64,000 nucleotides of DNA from Neoceratodus forsteri (GCA_016271365.2 CM057456.1:1398255001-1398319000), one strand, 5' to 3'. Counted from the stretch's first letter, positions 21,830-32,388 are shown. A program made the numbers and translations. The notes: generated by a model from the sequence alone, not told the origin.

Positions 21830-22690
21830 CTAGCATCCTGAGTCCCCTCCTGGACAGATGCAGACCATTGTGCCAGTATGGCCTGTATCCCTCCAGGTAG
21901 ACCCCCAGTCTCCAATGAAGCCAAAACCCTGTGTTCTGCACCAGTTTTTCAACCATTCATTGAATCCCATAGTGTGGAGCACCCTAGCCTCATCCATGCC
22001 ATAGACAGGCAACACCTCTGAGAAGGTTACCATGTGTGCTACTTGTCTAAGGCCCAACCCCAACTCCACAAACTCCTCCTGCACTGCTCTGATCCCATTC
22101 CTGGCCAAGTCATTTGTTCCTAGGTTGACAATGACATCCAGTTACCTCTTCCATGCTGCTGCTATAGTGATCTTGAGGATTTGCTCCCCCTTCCCCCAAG
22201 CCATGGCACCAGAAAAACACCTTGCCTCCATCTCCCCTCCCCCCCAGCTCTACTCTCTTAACAACTGAGTTCCCTACTAGGAGTTGTTTCCTTCCCCTGT
22301 GGGGTCCTGTACCACCTTCCTGTGGGTCTCCTTTGCGGAGGTTCCCAGCATTCTCCATGGTCTTCACTATGGGAGCCTCCATAGAGGAACCACGCTCCAC
22401 TGGAACAGTGTATGGACTGTGGAGAGGTACAACTGGAAGGATGTGCCTCTGTTCCACCACCCTCACCATCCCTGAACCCACTGTGGTCCAACCACTTCTC
22501 CTTCTTGGCAGCCTCCGAGGCAGTGGCTTCGGCCCTGGTGGTCCCTGGGTGGGAGAAGAGGTCCCCCAAATCCTGGACAATTCAGTGTGGAGATGAGCAA
22601 CCTCCTCCCTCAGCCCAGAGAGGTGCCTGCAGATGGGACAATACCGCATCCTCCAGAATGTCTCCCAGAAGACTGCTGCTCCACAGCCAC
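21830..22690 (-). pseudogene. CR1 ORF1: Cys-rich N-terminus and SGNH esterase (copy D)
   Basis: The minus-strand N-terminus reads SGCGAAVFWETFWRMRYCPICRHLSGLREEVAHLHTEL, a Cys-rich patch (including C-x2-C-x-H) followed by a leucine-rich helix. A Pro/Gly-rich middle leads to RKQLLVGNSVVKRV (block I; GDS has become GNS) at ~22290. After a frameshift it continues with VNLGTNDLARNGIRAVQEEF (block III, ~22120-22075), SEVLPVYGM and NEWLKNWCRTQGFGFIGDWGS. The end (ARWHNGLHLS-like, ~21860) gives the last block. It is a different CR1 subfamily from copies C and H. Confidence 0.8.
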
Positions 22691-23494
22691 TGTACCACTC
22701 CCATCATGTTTTATTTGTGGCCCCTCTCCTGTTGCTTTGTATGCTTACTCTTTCCTCTTTCTGTTTCCTTTTTTGTTGTTTGTTTTTTTCTCCCTACTTT
22801 CCTACTACCTTAGTGCCTTTACAGCTCCTGCCCTTCCTGTTCTGGGACAGGAAGTTCCTGTATTCCTCAGTAGTCTCCTTCTTACTTGCTCAAAGTCAGG
22901 CCTCCAGCAGCTGGGGGGAACTACTCTTTTCCTTCTATGATGGTGAGTCTTTTGTACCTCACTCAATCCTGCAATTCCCCCCCATGCTGGAACGCTGATT
23001 TGTTTATTTTCTTTATTTCAAAGATCGGATATACCTTTGAGTCATTGACTCCTTTACAAAGGTTCCACATCACACGTAATAGATACAGATACACAATACA
23101 GAATGCAGATAACGAGACAATAAATGTTACAGAGTAAAGTCATTTTTTATAACAAAAAATAAATTAGATAAAACTTCAGAGTAGAAACAGTTTGAGACAG
23201 TTAGAAAGACATTGGAACATTAACATCCGTGAGGAGGTGGAATTATGGGATGTACGAGGAGGCCAGCCAGAGGCCATTGTCAAGAAGTAAAGGGAAACGG
23301 GGGGTATTGGTTCATGTACAGTCGCAAATAGTTGAGGAGTGAAGATGGGCCCTGAGATACAATTTGAAGTGACCAATTCTTTGATCAAGATGCAAGGAGT
23401 AGGGTAGGTTACTAATCCACACAGGTGCCCTGTAGCAAAAGGATCTTTGGAATTGGGTTGTGCGACAGGGAGGGATGGAGAGATGATGGGAGTC

Positions 23495-24975
23495 TTAGCT
23501 ATGGGTGTGCTGAGTTTTTGAGTCCATGCTGATTAAAGCGGTGAGTGCAGCCGGAGCAAGGCCAAGGGAGATTTTTTTAGTGAAGATACAGGTGTGGAAT
23601 TTTATTCTGTTGTCCAGGTTTAGCCAATTGGTGTCCTGGTATAGCAAGCAGGTATGAGTAAGCCTGTCACACCCTAATATCAGGCAGCAGGACTTGTTTA
23701 GGACAAGTCTAAGACTATCAAGGGCTGAGGAGCTGGCCCCACCATAAATCAGGAGGCCATAGTCGAGCAGGGAAAGTATTGAGGAGGAGATAGCAAGCTT
23801 AAGGGCTTCTGGGGTTAGGCAATGTTTAAAGCGGTGCAAAAGCCCTAGTCTAATATTTAGGGCTTTAGATAGTTGCTGAATATGCTCATGATAGGTGAGG
23901 CCAGTGTCCAAAGTGATGCCTAGGTACTTAAAGGAATGCACAAATTCAAGGGGGGTCTGAGATGCAGATAGAATTTGAGGAAAACGTCCTATCTTGGGGT
24001 TCTGCTGATGCACGAAAAGCATACCTTTGTTTTTTTTATAGTTAATAGTAAGGCATTGAGAGACAAACCAGCTTTCAACCACCTTGAAGGAGGACTGGAG
24101 GGAATGGTGGAGTTTAGAGGGGTCTGGGTTGGAGGAGAAGATGACGGCGTCATCAGCATAAAGCAATAGGTTGGGGGGCAGGATGCCGGGAGGCAGTTAA
24201 GGAAGAGGCTGAAGAGGAGAGGCCCCAAAATGGACCCTTGAGGGACTCCTGAGAGGACAGGTGATTTGGAGGATAGGGTGTTGCCAATTTTAACTTGAAG
24301 AGACCTATTGGCAAGATAGTCTACAAACCAATCAACTACTTCATGCTAGATACCTAGGTTAAGTAAGGTTGTTTGAAGTAGTGAGTGGTGGACGGTATCA
24401 AAGGCCTTAGTGAGGTCAATAAAGATCGCACCTGTGATGTGGCCTTTATCCAACACAGTATGGATGTGGGACGTCAGTTCTAGCAAGGCAGTGGCCGTGC
24501 TGTGACCTTTGCGGAAACCATGTTGTTGAGAGCAGAGAAGGTCATATTTGTTGAGGTGGTCAGTGAGCTGGTCTGAGACAATTTTCTCTAATGCCTTGGA
24601 GGGGGGGAGTATGGAGATTGGGCGGTAATTGTCAGTAGTGGTGCGATCACCCCCTTTCTATATGGGTGTGATGGAGGCGGATTTCCAAATGGTAGGGAAT
24701 TTACCTTGCAAGAGGAAGAGGTTTAAAAAATAGGTGAGGGGAGTTAGGACTTCCTTGAGAGAGCATCTAAGAATTCTGAGATCAAGGGAGCTGGCGTTAG
24801 AGGAGGTGTGGCTAAGGGCAGCGGTAAGGTAAGATTCTGCGGACTTGGGAGAGATTCTGTGAAAGTAGAAGGGGCGGCAGGGTGCGGGGGTGCGCGCTAG
24901 GAGCTGGTGGGTCATAGAAGCTAGGGGGGAGGACATGGTTAAGGTTGGAGAAGGTATCACTGAAAACTGCAGCAA
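23495..24975 (-). pseudogene. L2-like reverse transcriptase
   Basis: The RT is spread over several frames on the minus strand. These are 24975-24658 (ISPKSAESYLTAAL then ILRCSLKEVLTPLTYFLNLFLLQGKFPTIWKSASITPI), ~24650-24230 (DNYRPISILPPSKALEKIVSDQ-like, FIDLTKAFDTV motif A, LSGVPQGSILGPLLFSL) and 24166-23495 (LYADDAVIFSS, the catalytic box, then FKYLGITLDTGLTYHEHI and a long C-terminal region to PAALTALISM). Catalytic motifs persist, but an in-frame stop after the motif KRG/KGG at ~24658 and later frameshifts break the protein. Confidence 0.85.
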
Positions 24976-24993
24976 TAGTTGTAGGGTCAGAGG

Positions 24994-26544
24994 TCAGGGA
25001 CCCATTTGACATGACCTGTGAGGGGACTGGGTTGGGGACCTTTCCGCATATTTCCTTGATGTTGTTCCAGAACTTACATCCAGAACCCCAGGATGAAGAT
25101 AAGGCTGATTTATAGTACCCTGCTTTTGCCCTGTGGATAGCCCAGGTGCAGTTGTTCTGAGCCATTCTGTAATTTGCCTATCATGGGGGAGGCCAGACTC
25201 TATGGTGAGCTGCCATAATGAGTCTCTAGTATGCATTAATGACTTGAGCTTTTCAGTGAACCAAGGAACATGATTACCTTTCACCATTCTTTTCATGAGC
25301 GGTGCGTAGCGGTCACATATATTATTAAATGACCGTGTAAATAGGTCCAAGGCACTGTTGAGGTTTACGGTGTTCGAGATGAAGGACCAGTCCACATCTC
25401 TGAGATGCGCTTTTAATTGTGCCAGTTTACCGGGACCGAGTTTGCATTGCACAATTATTTTGGGAGGTGATCTTGGAATTTTACAGGACCAAGAGCAGAG
25501 CACTGGAGAGTGGTCACTGAGGGCATCTGGAAGGATGGTAACGTTGGTGATCTTGCCCGAGTGGTTGAAGAAAATGAGGTCCAGTAGGGAGGAGAATCCA
25601 GTACGTGGATTAAGATGAGTAGGGGAAGTGACCACTTGAGAAAGGTCTTGGGCTGTGGAGAGATCAATATAAGGGATGGCATCATTACTAAGCCAGTTGA
25701 TATTAAAATCTCCAAGAATTAGTAATTCTGACTGTGATGGTAGAGTGTCCAGATACGACAGTAAGGCTAAGAAAGTTGATTTTTGGTCCCTTGGTGGAAT
25801 GTATGCTGTTGTTATGTATAAAGGGCTATGGGCTCTACCCAGGGCCAATTTGACGGTGAGGGCCTGCATGCCAGCCCCCAGCTGAGGGGTAAGGAGAAGG
25901 TGACCTTGTAAGGAATCCTTGGTATAGAGGGCACAGCCACCCCCTCTCTTACCATGTCGATCTGCACGGTAAAGGGTAAACCCAGGTAGAGATATAGAGG
26001 AGTCCAGAGTCTGAGGGGTGAGCCAGGTTTCAGACAATGCTATGACATCTGATTGGTGCATTAGTACCCAGCCCTGGAAGGAGTCCCACTTTTTTAGGAT
26101 GCTGCAAATATTGAGAGATGCAATGCGCAGCTGACCCTGTTTACGCTGGGGAGGCAACGTGACCCTTGGTGGTCCAGGATTAGGATGGATATTCCCAGAC
26201 AAAAGGAGGAGGAGGAGGAGGAGTAGGAATCTGTGGGAGGGGAACCTGGGACACTTCTTCTTTTTCCAGAGGGAAATCTGGGTATGAGGTTTAGCGGTGG
26301 GGATGGTAGGGATGGGTAGTGCTTGTGCATTCAGGAAGGCCTGTAAGAAGTGAGGAAAGTTAAGGATGGCCAACGGTATTACCTGATCCAGTCGCTGAGA
26401 CAATACAGCATCTGGGGGAGAGGCCAGGGTGGGCTGGCTAGAGAGGCATCCGAGGTGGGTAAGGGGAGAGAAATCTAGTTGCCAGGCCCATAGAGCTGGG
26501 TCATGGCTGGGCCAGTAGTAACCCAGCATGTCACAAGCGGCCAA
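24994..26544 (-). CDS. L2-like ORF2 N-terminus and endonuclease, 516-codon open frame
   Basis: This frame begins MAACDMLGYYWPSHDP. Residues ~106-115 are a leucine run, followed at ~117-125 by GNIHPNPGP. That motif is found at the N-terminus of L2/Crack-type ORF2 proteins and resembles the 2A consensus. The endonuclease follows: LRIASLNICSILKKWDSF, DVIALSETWLTPQTLDSSI, YRADRHGKRGGGCALYTKDSL, GDFNINWLSND (~residue 270) and LSDHSPVLCSWSC (~335). The frame leaves the true path near residue 450, where a shift enters the 25165-24812 frame (AQNNCTWAIHRAKAGYYKSAL). It is therefore an open but truncated relic of ORF2; no host gene is implied. Confidence 0.8.
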   Translation of the reverse strand: MAACDMLGYYWPSHDPALWAWQLDFSPLTHLGCLSSQPTLASPPDAVLSQRLDQVIPLAILNFPHFLQAFLNAQALPIPTIPTAKPHTQISLWKKKKCPRFPSHRFLLLLLLLLLSGNIHPNPGPPRVTLPPQRKQGQLRIASLNICSILKKWDSFQGWVLMHQSDVIALSETWLTPQTLDSSISLPGFTLYRADRHGKRGGGCALYTKDSLQGHLLLTPQLGAGMQALTVKLALGRAHSPLYITTAYIPPRDQKSTFLALLSYLDTLPSQSELLILGDFNINWLSNDAIPYIDLSTAQDLSQVVTSPTHLNPRTGFSSLLDLIFFNHSGKITNVTILPDALSDHSPVLCSWSCKIPRSPPKIIVQCKLGPGKLAQLKAHLRDVDWSFISNTVNLNSALDLFTRSFNNICDRYAPLMKRMVKGNHVPWFTEKLKSLMHTRDSLWQLTIESGLPHDRQITEWLRTTAPGLSTGQKQGTINQPYLHPGVLDVSSGTTSRKYAERSPTQSPHRSCQMGP

Positions 26545-26783
26545 GCATTCAGACTGTGGGCAGATGTAGGGGAGGTGGGTAAGGGGGTAATAGGATAAGA
26601 CAGGGAGGGGGACTGGGCAGTGATGATCATGTGGCAGAGCAGCAGGGTTATAGGAAGCATCCTGACACTAGGAGATTGGAATCTGTGGAGTGGTAGTGAA
26701 ACAGGAGATAAGTCAGTAGAGCAGCCTCTAGTGGTTAAAAAATATAAGCTGCTAATGGAGAACTTGGCTGATTGGTTAATGCA

Positions 26784-26792
26784 GCCTATAAA
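26784..26792 (+). promoter_or_regulatory. TATA-like box (CTATAAAAG)
   Basis: CTATAAAAGC stands in a GC-mixed context 60-70 bp upstream of the first copy of the duplicated leader. It is a plausible RNA polymerase II TATA box of the retroelement that follows on the plus strand. There is no independent evidence of transcription. Confidence 0.4.
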
Positions 26793-26849
26793 AGCGAGTG
26801 CTCACCAAGGGTGGTGGTGGGGGTGGTGGGGAGCTGACACCCTGCGTCG

Positions 26850-27690
26850 GCAGGGCCAAACTGCAGCACAGCAGAGTCCTCAGTGGAGCAGTAAGCACGG
26901 AGGTTCAGAAAACTTTTTCCGTACCTTATTACCGGAATCAGCGGATGGGGGAGGGCGCCACTGTCTCTGGCCCTCTCGACCTCCTCAGTCGCCTGTGGAG
27001 AAAGAATGGACAGGTAAGGATTTTATGTGGATGCTGTGGGGGCACAAAGGGGGAGGGGGGAACAGCAACAGAGCATTCAATTGGACCTTAATTATGCACT
27101 GTGCTGCAATGGTGTAGTAACAAACTTTTACTGCTGCTTAGGGCAAGTCGCTAGAGTTGTGATAATGAAATAATTCATACAATAAGTAACAAGGTAATCG
27201 CGGAACAATTCTTTGAGTCATCAGTTGGAATACAGTGAAAAAAAGACACCAACAAAAACAAGTGAGCAGTTCTTAAGGCACAACTCGTTTTTAGCCAAAA
27301 TTAACAGAAAATGCTGGTTCAAGAAGCGATTATGGCACCGGTCACATTAGTAGCTAACAACAGGTTAAATTTGAACAGGAGGTCATTGCTAGAGCTCTCA
27401 CTAAGTCAGATTATCAGCGTAGGGCTAATACATAGAGAGAGAGCAGTACTTAAGGTAACACACGGATTAGGTAGAAAACCAGGCTAAAACTATAGAATGG
27501 GTCCTGCAACAGACTATCTCCACCTATGCGCCGATGTTAAAAATGGCGCCAAGTTCAAACTGCAGCACAGCAGAGTCCTCAGTAGAGCAGTAAGCATGGA
27601 GGTTCAGAAAACTTTTCCCGTACCTTATTACCAGAATTGGGGGTGGGGGAGGGTGCTGCTGTCTCTGGCCCTCTCAACCTCCTCAGTCAC
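26850..27690 (+). repeat. Direct duplication of a leader segment (pseudo-LTR-like)
   Basis: AACTGCAGCACAGCAGAGTCC..AGTGGAGCAGTAAGCACGGAGG..GAAAACTTTTTCCGTACC at ~26858-26930 recurs at ~27560-27630. Each is followed by the CTTATTACCxGAATC minisatellite unit. The ~700 bp between starts are non-coding. Direct repeats at the front of a Penelope-like element would fit the known pseudo-LTR arrangement of this class. Confidence 0.55.
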
Positions 27691-28020
27691 CTTATTACTG
27701 GAATCAGGGTGGGGAGGGTGCCGCTGTCTCTGGTCCTCTCGACCTCCTCAGTCACCTTATTACTGAATCGGGGTGGGGGGTGCCGCTGTCTCTGGCCCTC
27801 TCAACCTCCCCAGTCACCTTATTACTGGAATCAGGGGGGAGGGTGCTGTCTCTGGTCCTCTCGACCTCCTCAGTCGCCTTATTACCGGAATCGGGGGGTG
27901 GGGGAGGGCGCCGCTGTCTCTGGCCCTCTCACCCTCCTCAGTCACCTTATTACCAGAATCAGGGGGTTGGGGAGGGTGCCGCTGTCTCTGGCCCTCTTGA
28001 CCTCCTCAGTCGCCTGGTTG
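27623..28020. repeat. Minisatellite, 60-68-bp unit, six copies
   Basis: Six head-to-tail units each read CTTATTACYGGAATCxGGGG, a G-run, TGCCGCTGTCTCTGGYCCTC and TCGACCTCCTCAGTCRC. A single further unit lies at ~26930-26998. Length varies by the G-run. Open frames across it (for example 27637-28056) are repeat artefacts. Confidence 0.92.
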
Positions 28021-28600
28021 TTCCCAAACCTGAGTCACTGGTACAGCATGAGGTAAGGCATCCAGCGTCTCAACCCTTAGTGCCACCAGGCCAGTACACC
28101 AAAAATTCTGAAGGAACAGCAGGAAGAAATTTCAGCCCTACAGTGTGGAATGAAAAAAATGAAAAGCAGTTTTTCAGCTGGAAATATTTTATTTTGAATG
28201 GAGTTCATCCCAATCTAGTTATTTAAGGGAGGCAATTTTGACAAGTTTTTGAGGATGACCCAAGACATAAAATAAAGGATAGAAGTTAAAGACAACCTGA
28301 ACTCACATAGTAAATGAAGACAGATAGACTTGTGAGGCAGCACATGGGTTCAGTGGCCTGATTTTAAGGTCAGATTATGACCAAGAGATAAATGAAGTAA
28401 GCTCAGGCTTCAGACTTCACCACAGATACAGTGTCATGGGTTCTCCCATTTCCATCTCCTACACTGCTCACAACTCTGAGAATAGGTAAAGAACAAAGGG
28501 AAGTATAAATAAGAACTAAGGTGTGGGTGGGCCCAGTGTGAGACAAAAACCACTTCAAGAATTTCATCAAAATGCAGAAGGGGCATTACTTGCTGTACAT
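28021..28600. other. Leader region of the Penelope-like element, no feature recognised
   Basis: No conserved domain or long repeat is visible between the minisatellite and the first Penelope-type frame. The region may be 5' untranslated sequence of that element. Confidence 0.3.
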
Positions 28601-30730
28601 ATCACGTTACAGCAGAAGAACAAGCACAGGTTTTGAGCCTATTAGGTAGAGACAAGACATGGACAGAAACCACAAGTGATAAAACACTGTTAAATAAGAT
28701 TTATCATCTTGAACAAAAAGATATAATACTAAAATGGCATGCACTGTCACTAGGTGAATATATAAAAAAACAAGAGAATACCTGGGGGGTTAGGGGAAGG
28801 AGTAGAACCCAATTTAGGATTCATGACCATCAAACTGAATGAAACATGGACAGGCATTCACAACAAATGTTTCTATTGATTTCATGTTAGCCCTTATAGA
28901 AGCCATAGTGGAAGAGAGAAACAGGTTAACAGCAGAAATACAGGGAGTGAAAGATGAATATAAGACACACGTTCAGCACCAAGAATTAATTTTAACATTG
29001 GAAAAGATAAAGACAGATTTAGTAGATTATGAGGACTTTATTAAACAACAGAAAATTAAAAAAATTAAAAAAAGATATCATAGACTACAGAGACAATAAA
29101 GTCTACAACTGGTTTATTAAACCAAAACCATTTTGGGGCAGTCAATATAGACAGGGACAACATGATTATCAAACAGACTCAGACAGTGAAGACAGTTATG
29201 TAGCAAATGCACATACAAGACAGGGAAGTAGGGATCCTTTTTTAGAGAGGACCTCATGTCCACAGGAGGAAGTAAATACAAGAACACAAGAACAAGTGGG
29301 AGAGCAAAAATATTGGAGATATGATCTGAGAGACAGGGGGTGGCAAGGAGTAGAACATTTCAGAACACAACACATAAACCAGAGAGGAGCAGGTGGTGGA
29401 GGAGGTGGAAGAGGAGGGAGAGGAAGAAGCAGGGGAGGATATGATTACAACAGGAGGGGGAGTTGGATGAACCAGTAGTGTTTTTTTTTATTTGAGTAAC
29501 AGAGTCATTACAGGTATGGAAGTTCAGGTTCTGAGCAAAGGTTTGTTCTTCTCACCAACCGAAGGTATAGCTCTTTTTCAGTTAGAAATAGACTTACAAA
29601 CATTTTACAGAAAATTAAGGTTAGCAGATTGGTTTAAAGAAAAAGTGGAAGAACAACCAATGAGGAAACAAAATCTACAGAAACCATTGGGAATAAAATT
29701 TAATTTTTCAACACCTGGGGGAGAGAGGTAGTAGAAACCTACATAAAAGTAATAGACAAACAGATAAAAGAGATGATGAGTAAATAATCAGCATTTCCAA
29801 GATACAATAATATGACAATGAAGGAAAGGGAGATTTAAAAAAAAAACTAGAAGAGTACACATCAGTTGTGATTAAACTTGTAGATAAGGGTGGGGGATAG
29901 TGTTGTGGGATTATAAAAAATATCAGGAGGAATGTTTGAGACAGCTAGGAGACAATGAAAAATATTTAAAACTGGATATGAACCCCACTGAGGAGATAAC
30001 AACAGACATTAGAGAGTTTTTAGAACAGGCAGTAGAATTAGGGTGGTGTTAACTAATACAAAACTGAGGATACCCGTCTTCTGTGTCCTACCTAAAGTAC
30101 ACAAAGATTTGCAAAAACCTCCCGGTAGACCCATAGTTTCCAGGGTGGATTCGGTTTTGAAACCTTTATCTAAGTATGTAGATTTCCACATTAAAGATGA
30201 GATAATGAAAATGGAGATATATGTGAAGGACATGAGTCATGTGATAGAAATCATTGAGGAAATAAATAGGAGTGACCTAAATATGAAGGAATTGTGGTTA
30301 GTGTCCCTAGATGTGAACGATTTTTACACGAGTATCCCACATGAGGAAGGACTGGCACCATTAAATCAGGTATTACGTACTAGAACAGAAGATTTTCCAC
30401 CATCAGAATTTTTAGGGGGCCTGGCAGACCTGGTGTTAAACAAAAACTGCTTCAGTTTTGAGGAAGATTTTACTTACAGTTACATGGGACAGCAATGGGG
30501 AGCATGATGGCACCTTCATATGCAAACTTATTAATGTGGAATTTTGAGAAAACACATATTTTTCGAGACACAAATCCATTTCTTGACTGCGTCAAGAGGT
30601 GGAAACATTTCATTGATGATGTATTGCTAATATGGGAAGGGACCAGAGAAGAGAACATGCTTATCATAGAGGCTAGAGAAGACTGCATTGAAGTAACAGT
30701 CAGACTGGTCAATGTCAGAGGTAGCCCATA
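28600..30730 (+). mobile_element. Penelope-like retroelement (RT, no GIY-YIG endonuclease)
   Basis: Broken frames on the plus strand encode a Penelope-type protein: a coiled-coil, RGG-rich N-terminus, the SKGLFFSPT motif and an RT of the telomerase-related Penelope class. The sequence stops just after the RT catalytic box, so the C-terminal part and any GIY-YIG endonuclease are missing. It abuts an inverted L2 endonuclease fragment at 30726. The preceding duplicated leader (26850-27690) probably belongs to it. Confidence 0.82.
28839..29478 (+). pseudogene. Penelope-like ORF N-terminus: coiled coil and RGG box
   Basis: Frame 28839-29099 encodes an acidic/basic helix (IDFMLALIEAIVEERNRLTAEI, then TLEKIKTDLVDYEDFIKQQKI) likely to form a coiled coil. 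At ~29090 it shifts to the frame opened at 29029. That frame has YRQGQHDYQTDSDSEDS and ends with an Arg/Gly-rich tail (GGGRGGRGRSRGGYDYNRRG, ~29391-29460), stopping at 29478. RGG boxes bind RNA; I do not know whether this is usual for the family. The position just before the SKGL motif ties it to the element. Confidence 0.65.
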
Positions 30731-30731
30731 G
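29492..30731 (+). pseudogene. Penelope-like reverse transcriptase
   Basis: The first piece, 29492-29731, has VLSKGLFFSPTEG and LQTFYRKLRLADWF, the conserved block before the RT. After ~300 bases in other frames, 30043-30507 reads FCVLPKVHKDLQKPPGRPIVSRVDSV (fingers), KYVDFHIKDEI, motif A LVSLDVNDFYTSIPHEEG (~30297-30350) and LVLNKNCFSFEEDFTY. The frame shifts at ~30495 into GSMMAPSYANLLMWNFEK and the catalytic HFIDDVLLIWEG (~30608-30643). These are Penelope-class motifs, not LINE ones. Two frameshifts and loss of the C-terminus make it defective. Confidence 0.88.
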
Positions 30732-31480
30732 ATATGACCAGTCAAGGTTGGCCAACTGGTTTTAAGTTGGGTGGGGTCCAGGTGAAAGAAGTCATGGAAA
30801 TGAATAATGCAGGAATGGAAATTAGGTATTTTGGCACACCAGACACAGAACACTGGTGAGTGATCACTTATAAAATCAGGAGGGATACTGGGGCAAGCAA
30901 TTTTATCAACTTTAAAGACTAGGACCCAATCAATAAGGGAGGCCAGTTGACCATTCTTGGAGAGCCTGGTGGGTTGGGAAATTATCTGGGTGAGGAGCAT
31001 CTTTTTAAGGGATTATTCCACTGTTGGTTTGCTACAGTCAAGCCAGTTGATATTAAAATCCCAGAGAACAACAAAATCATTGTTGCTCACGCAGGGACTA
31101 CCAGCGTGAATAAGTGAGATGAGACATTCTTGGTAAGTTGCTGGGGGCAGGTATACACAAAAGATATTCCATGGGACATTTCAAGGGAAGTTCCAGTAGT
31201 AAGTGAGGGGGAGTTTGGAGTAGCAAAGGTAAGATGAGACTTAAAATAGATCATGGAAACCCCCTTCCTATGTGGGGGAGGGCATATGACACCTGGTGAA
31301 GCTGTGTCTTGAAATGTCACAGAGGTTATATTAGGTACTGAGGGTTTGAGACAATTTTCTGATATACACAATATGTAAGGCTGATAGTGGGAGGTCCATA
31401 CGGAAAGTTCATCCAAAGTATATACAGTAGGAGACTTCTGACATTCAGATGGACTAATTAACACCATAAGTGATGGATTA
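30726..31480 (-). mobile_element. L2-like LINE endonuclease fragment
   Basis: On the minus strand 31467-31087 and 31000-30730 encode a degraded L2-type endonuclease: YTLDELSVWTSHYQPYILCISE, a DFNINWLD motif in the frameshifted middle (~31060-31030), SLIDWVLVF and ISDHSPVFCVWCAKI (~30880-30830). It is related to, but distinct from, the endonuclease at 25-26.5 kb. No RT follows on its 3' side; the sequence stops where the Penelope-like element begins. Confidence 0.75.
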
Positions 31481-31696
31481 CATTTTATGACTTACTATTT
31501 GCAACACAAGTAATAAACATATTCTTGCAGTTTATAAAGAAATTTATACAACCCAGTGACATTTTTATTTTAAATTTATTAGAGGAAAAAAAATGCCAAC
31601 TGAGTGAGTGCCAGATTGCTGCAGTTTTCCTGTAAAGGGCAAAAAAAAAAAAAAAGTACTACCAAAATGAAAACCAATAACATAAATCAGAATATA

Positions 31697-32388
31697 GAAA
31701 CATAGAGTTTGATGGCAGATAAGGACCGCTTGGCCCACCTAGCCTGCCCATTTTTCCTACAGACTGTAACACCACAGACTCTACTTGGTCTCTGGCTTCA
31801 CCTGTTTTCCTTACCTCTAAGGTTCCTTATGCCTATCCCATGCCTTCTTGAATTCCATTCCTCCACCACCTCTGCTGGGAGGTTGTTCCAGGAACTCACC
31901 AATCTTTCTGAGAAGAAGTATTCCTTACATCTCCCCTGAACCTACCCCCCTCCAACTTTATGACATGACCCTTTGTTTCTCTGAAAGAGACTTCCCTCTT
32001 GAACCTTATTTATACCCATGAGGTATTTGAAAGTCTCTATCATATCCCCCCTCTTCCTTCTTTCCTCTAGGGTATACATATTGAAGTCCTTCAGTCTCTC
32101 CTCATAAGACTTTTGATGCAGACCCTGCACCATTTTAGTTGCCCTCCGCTGGACCGCCTCTACTCTGTCTATGTCCTTGTGGAGATGTGATCTCCAGAAC
32201 TTTACACAGTACTCTAGGTGATGTCTCACCACTGATTTATACAGCGGTATCAGCACCTCCTTTTTTCTGCTGGTGATACCCCTCCCTATGCACCCCAGCA
32301 TCCCAGTAGCTTTCCCCACTGCCTTGTCACACTGTTTGGCCAACTTTAAGTCATCGGATATGATTATGCCCAGGTCTCTTATCCTGGA
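31697..32388 (-). mobile_element. CR1 LINE copy G, 3' end (5'-truncated)
   Basis: The minus-strand frame 32409-31942 reads IRDLGIIISDDLKLAKQCDKAVGKATGMLGCIGRGITSRKKEVLIPLYKSVVRHHLEY and the RRATKMVQGL tail, the C-terminal part of a CR1 RT. The short 3' UTR carries GGCCAAGCGGTCCTTATCTGCC and ends near 31697 (CATAGAGTTTGATGGC on plus). The 5' break at 32388 coincides with a small TIR element. Confidence 0.88.

Larger units (their letters stand above)
17087..22990 (-). mobile_element. CR1 LINE copy D, nearly full length, split by an L1
   Basis: Read on the minus strand, this CR1 has a 5' leader (~22990-22700), ORF1 (~22690-21830), ORF2 endonuclease (~21612-20840), linker and RT (20310-17235), and a 3' UTR with GGCCAAGCGGTCCTTATCTACC ending near 17087. 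Without the 1.69-kb inserted L1 it is ~4.2 kb, near full length. The CR1 sequence on both sides of the insertion joins cleanly in the QTNLIDFFDWVT motif. All reading frames carry frameshifts. Confidence 0.85.
22991..26690 (-). mobile_element. L2-like LINE, near full length
   Basis: On the minus strand this element has an N-terminal region with a poly-Leu stretch and NIHPNPGP motif, an endonuclease, a reverse transcriptase and a 3' UTR. It ends in a simple tail near 22991 (AAAGAAAATAAACAAA on the minus strand). The ~3.7-kb length fits a full L2/Crack-type LINE. The single-exon ORF2 architecture and motifs (SDHSPV, FIDLTKAFDTV, YADDAV) support L2-like rather than CR1. The endonuclease frame is still open for 516 codons, so this is one of the less decayed elements here. 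Confidence 0.8.

Noticed and set aside
24994..26544. Host endonuclease gene because of the long open frame
   Set aside because: GDFN, SDHSPV and NPGP motifs plus the downstream RT show it is the first part of an L2-like ORF2.
27497..28226. Overlapping 89-148-codon frames on +
   Set aside because: All three frames are open because of the 60-68-bp minisatellite; the peptides are repeats of GPLxLLSHLI in different registers.
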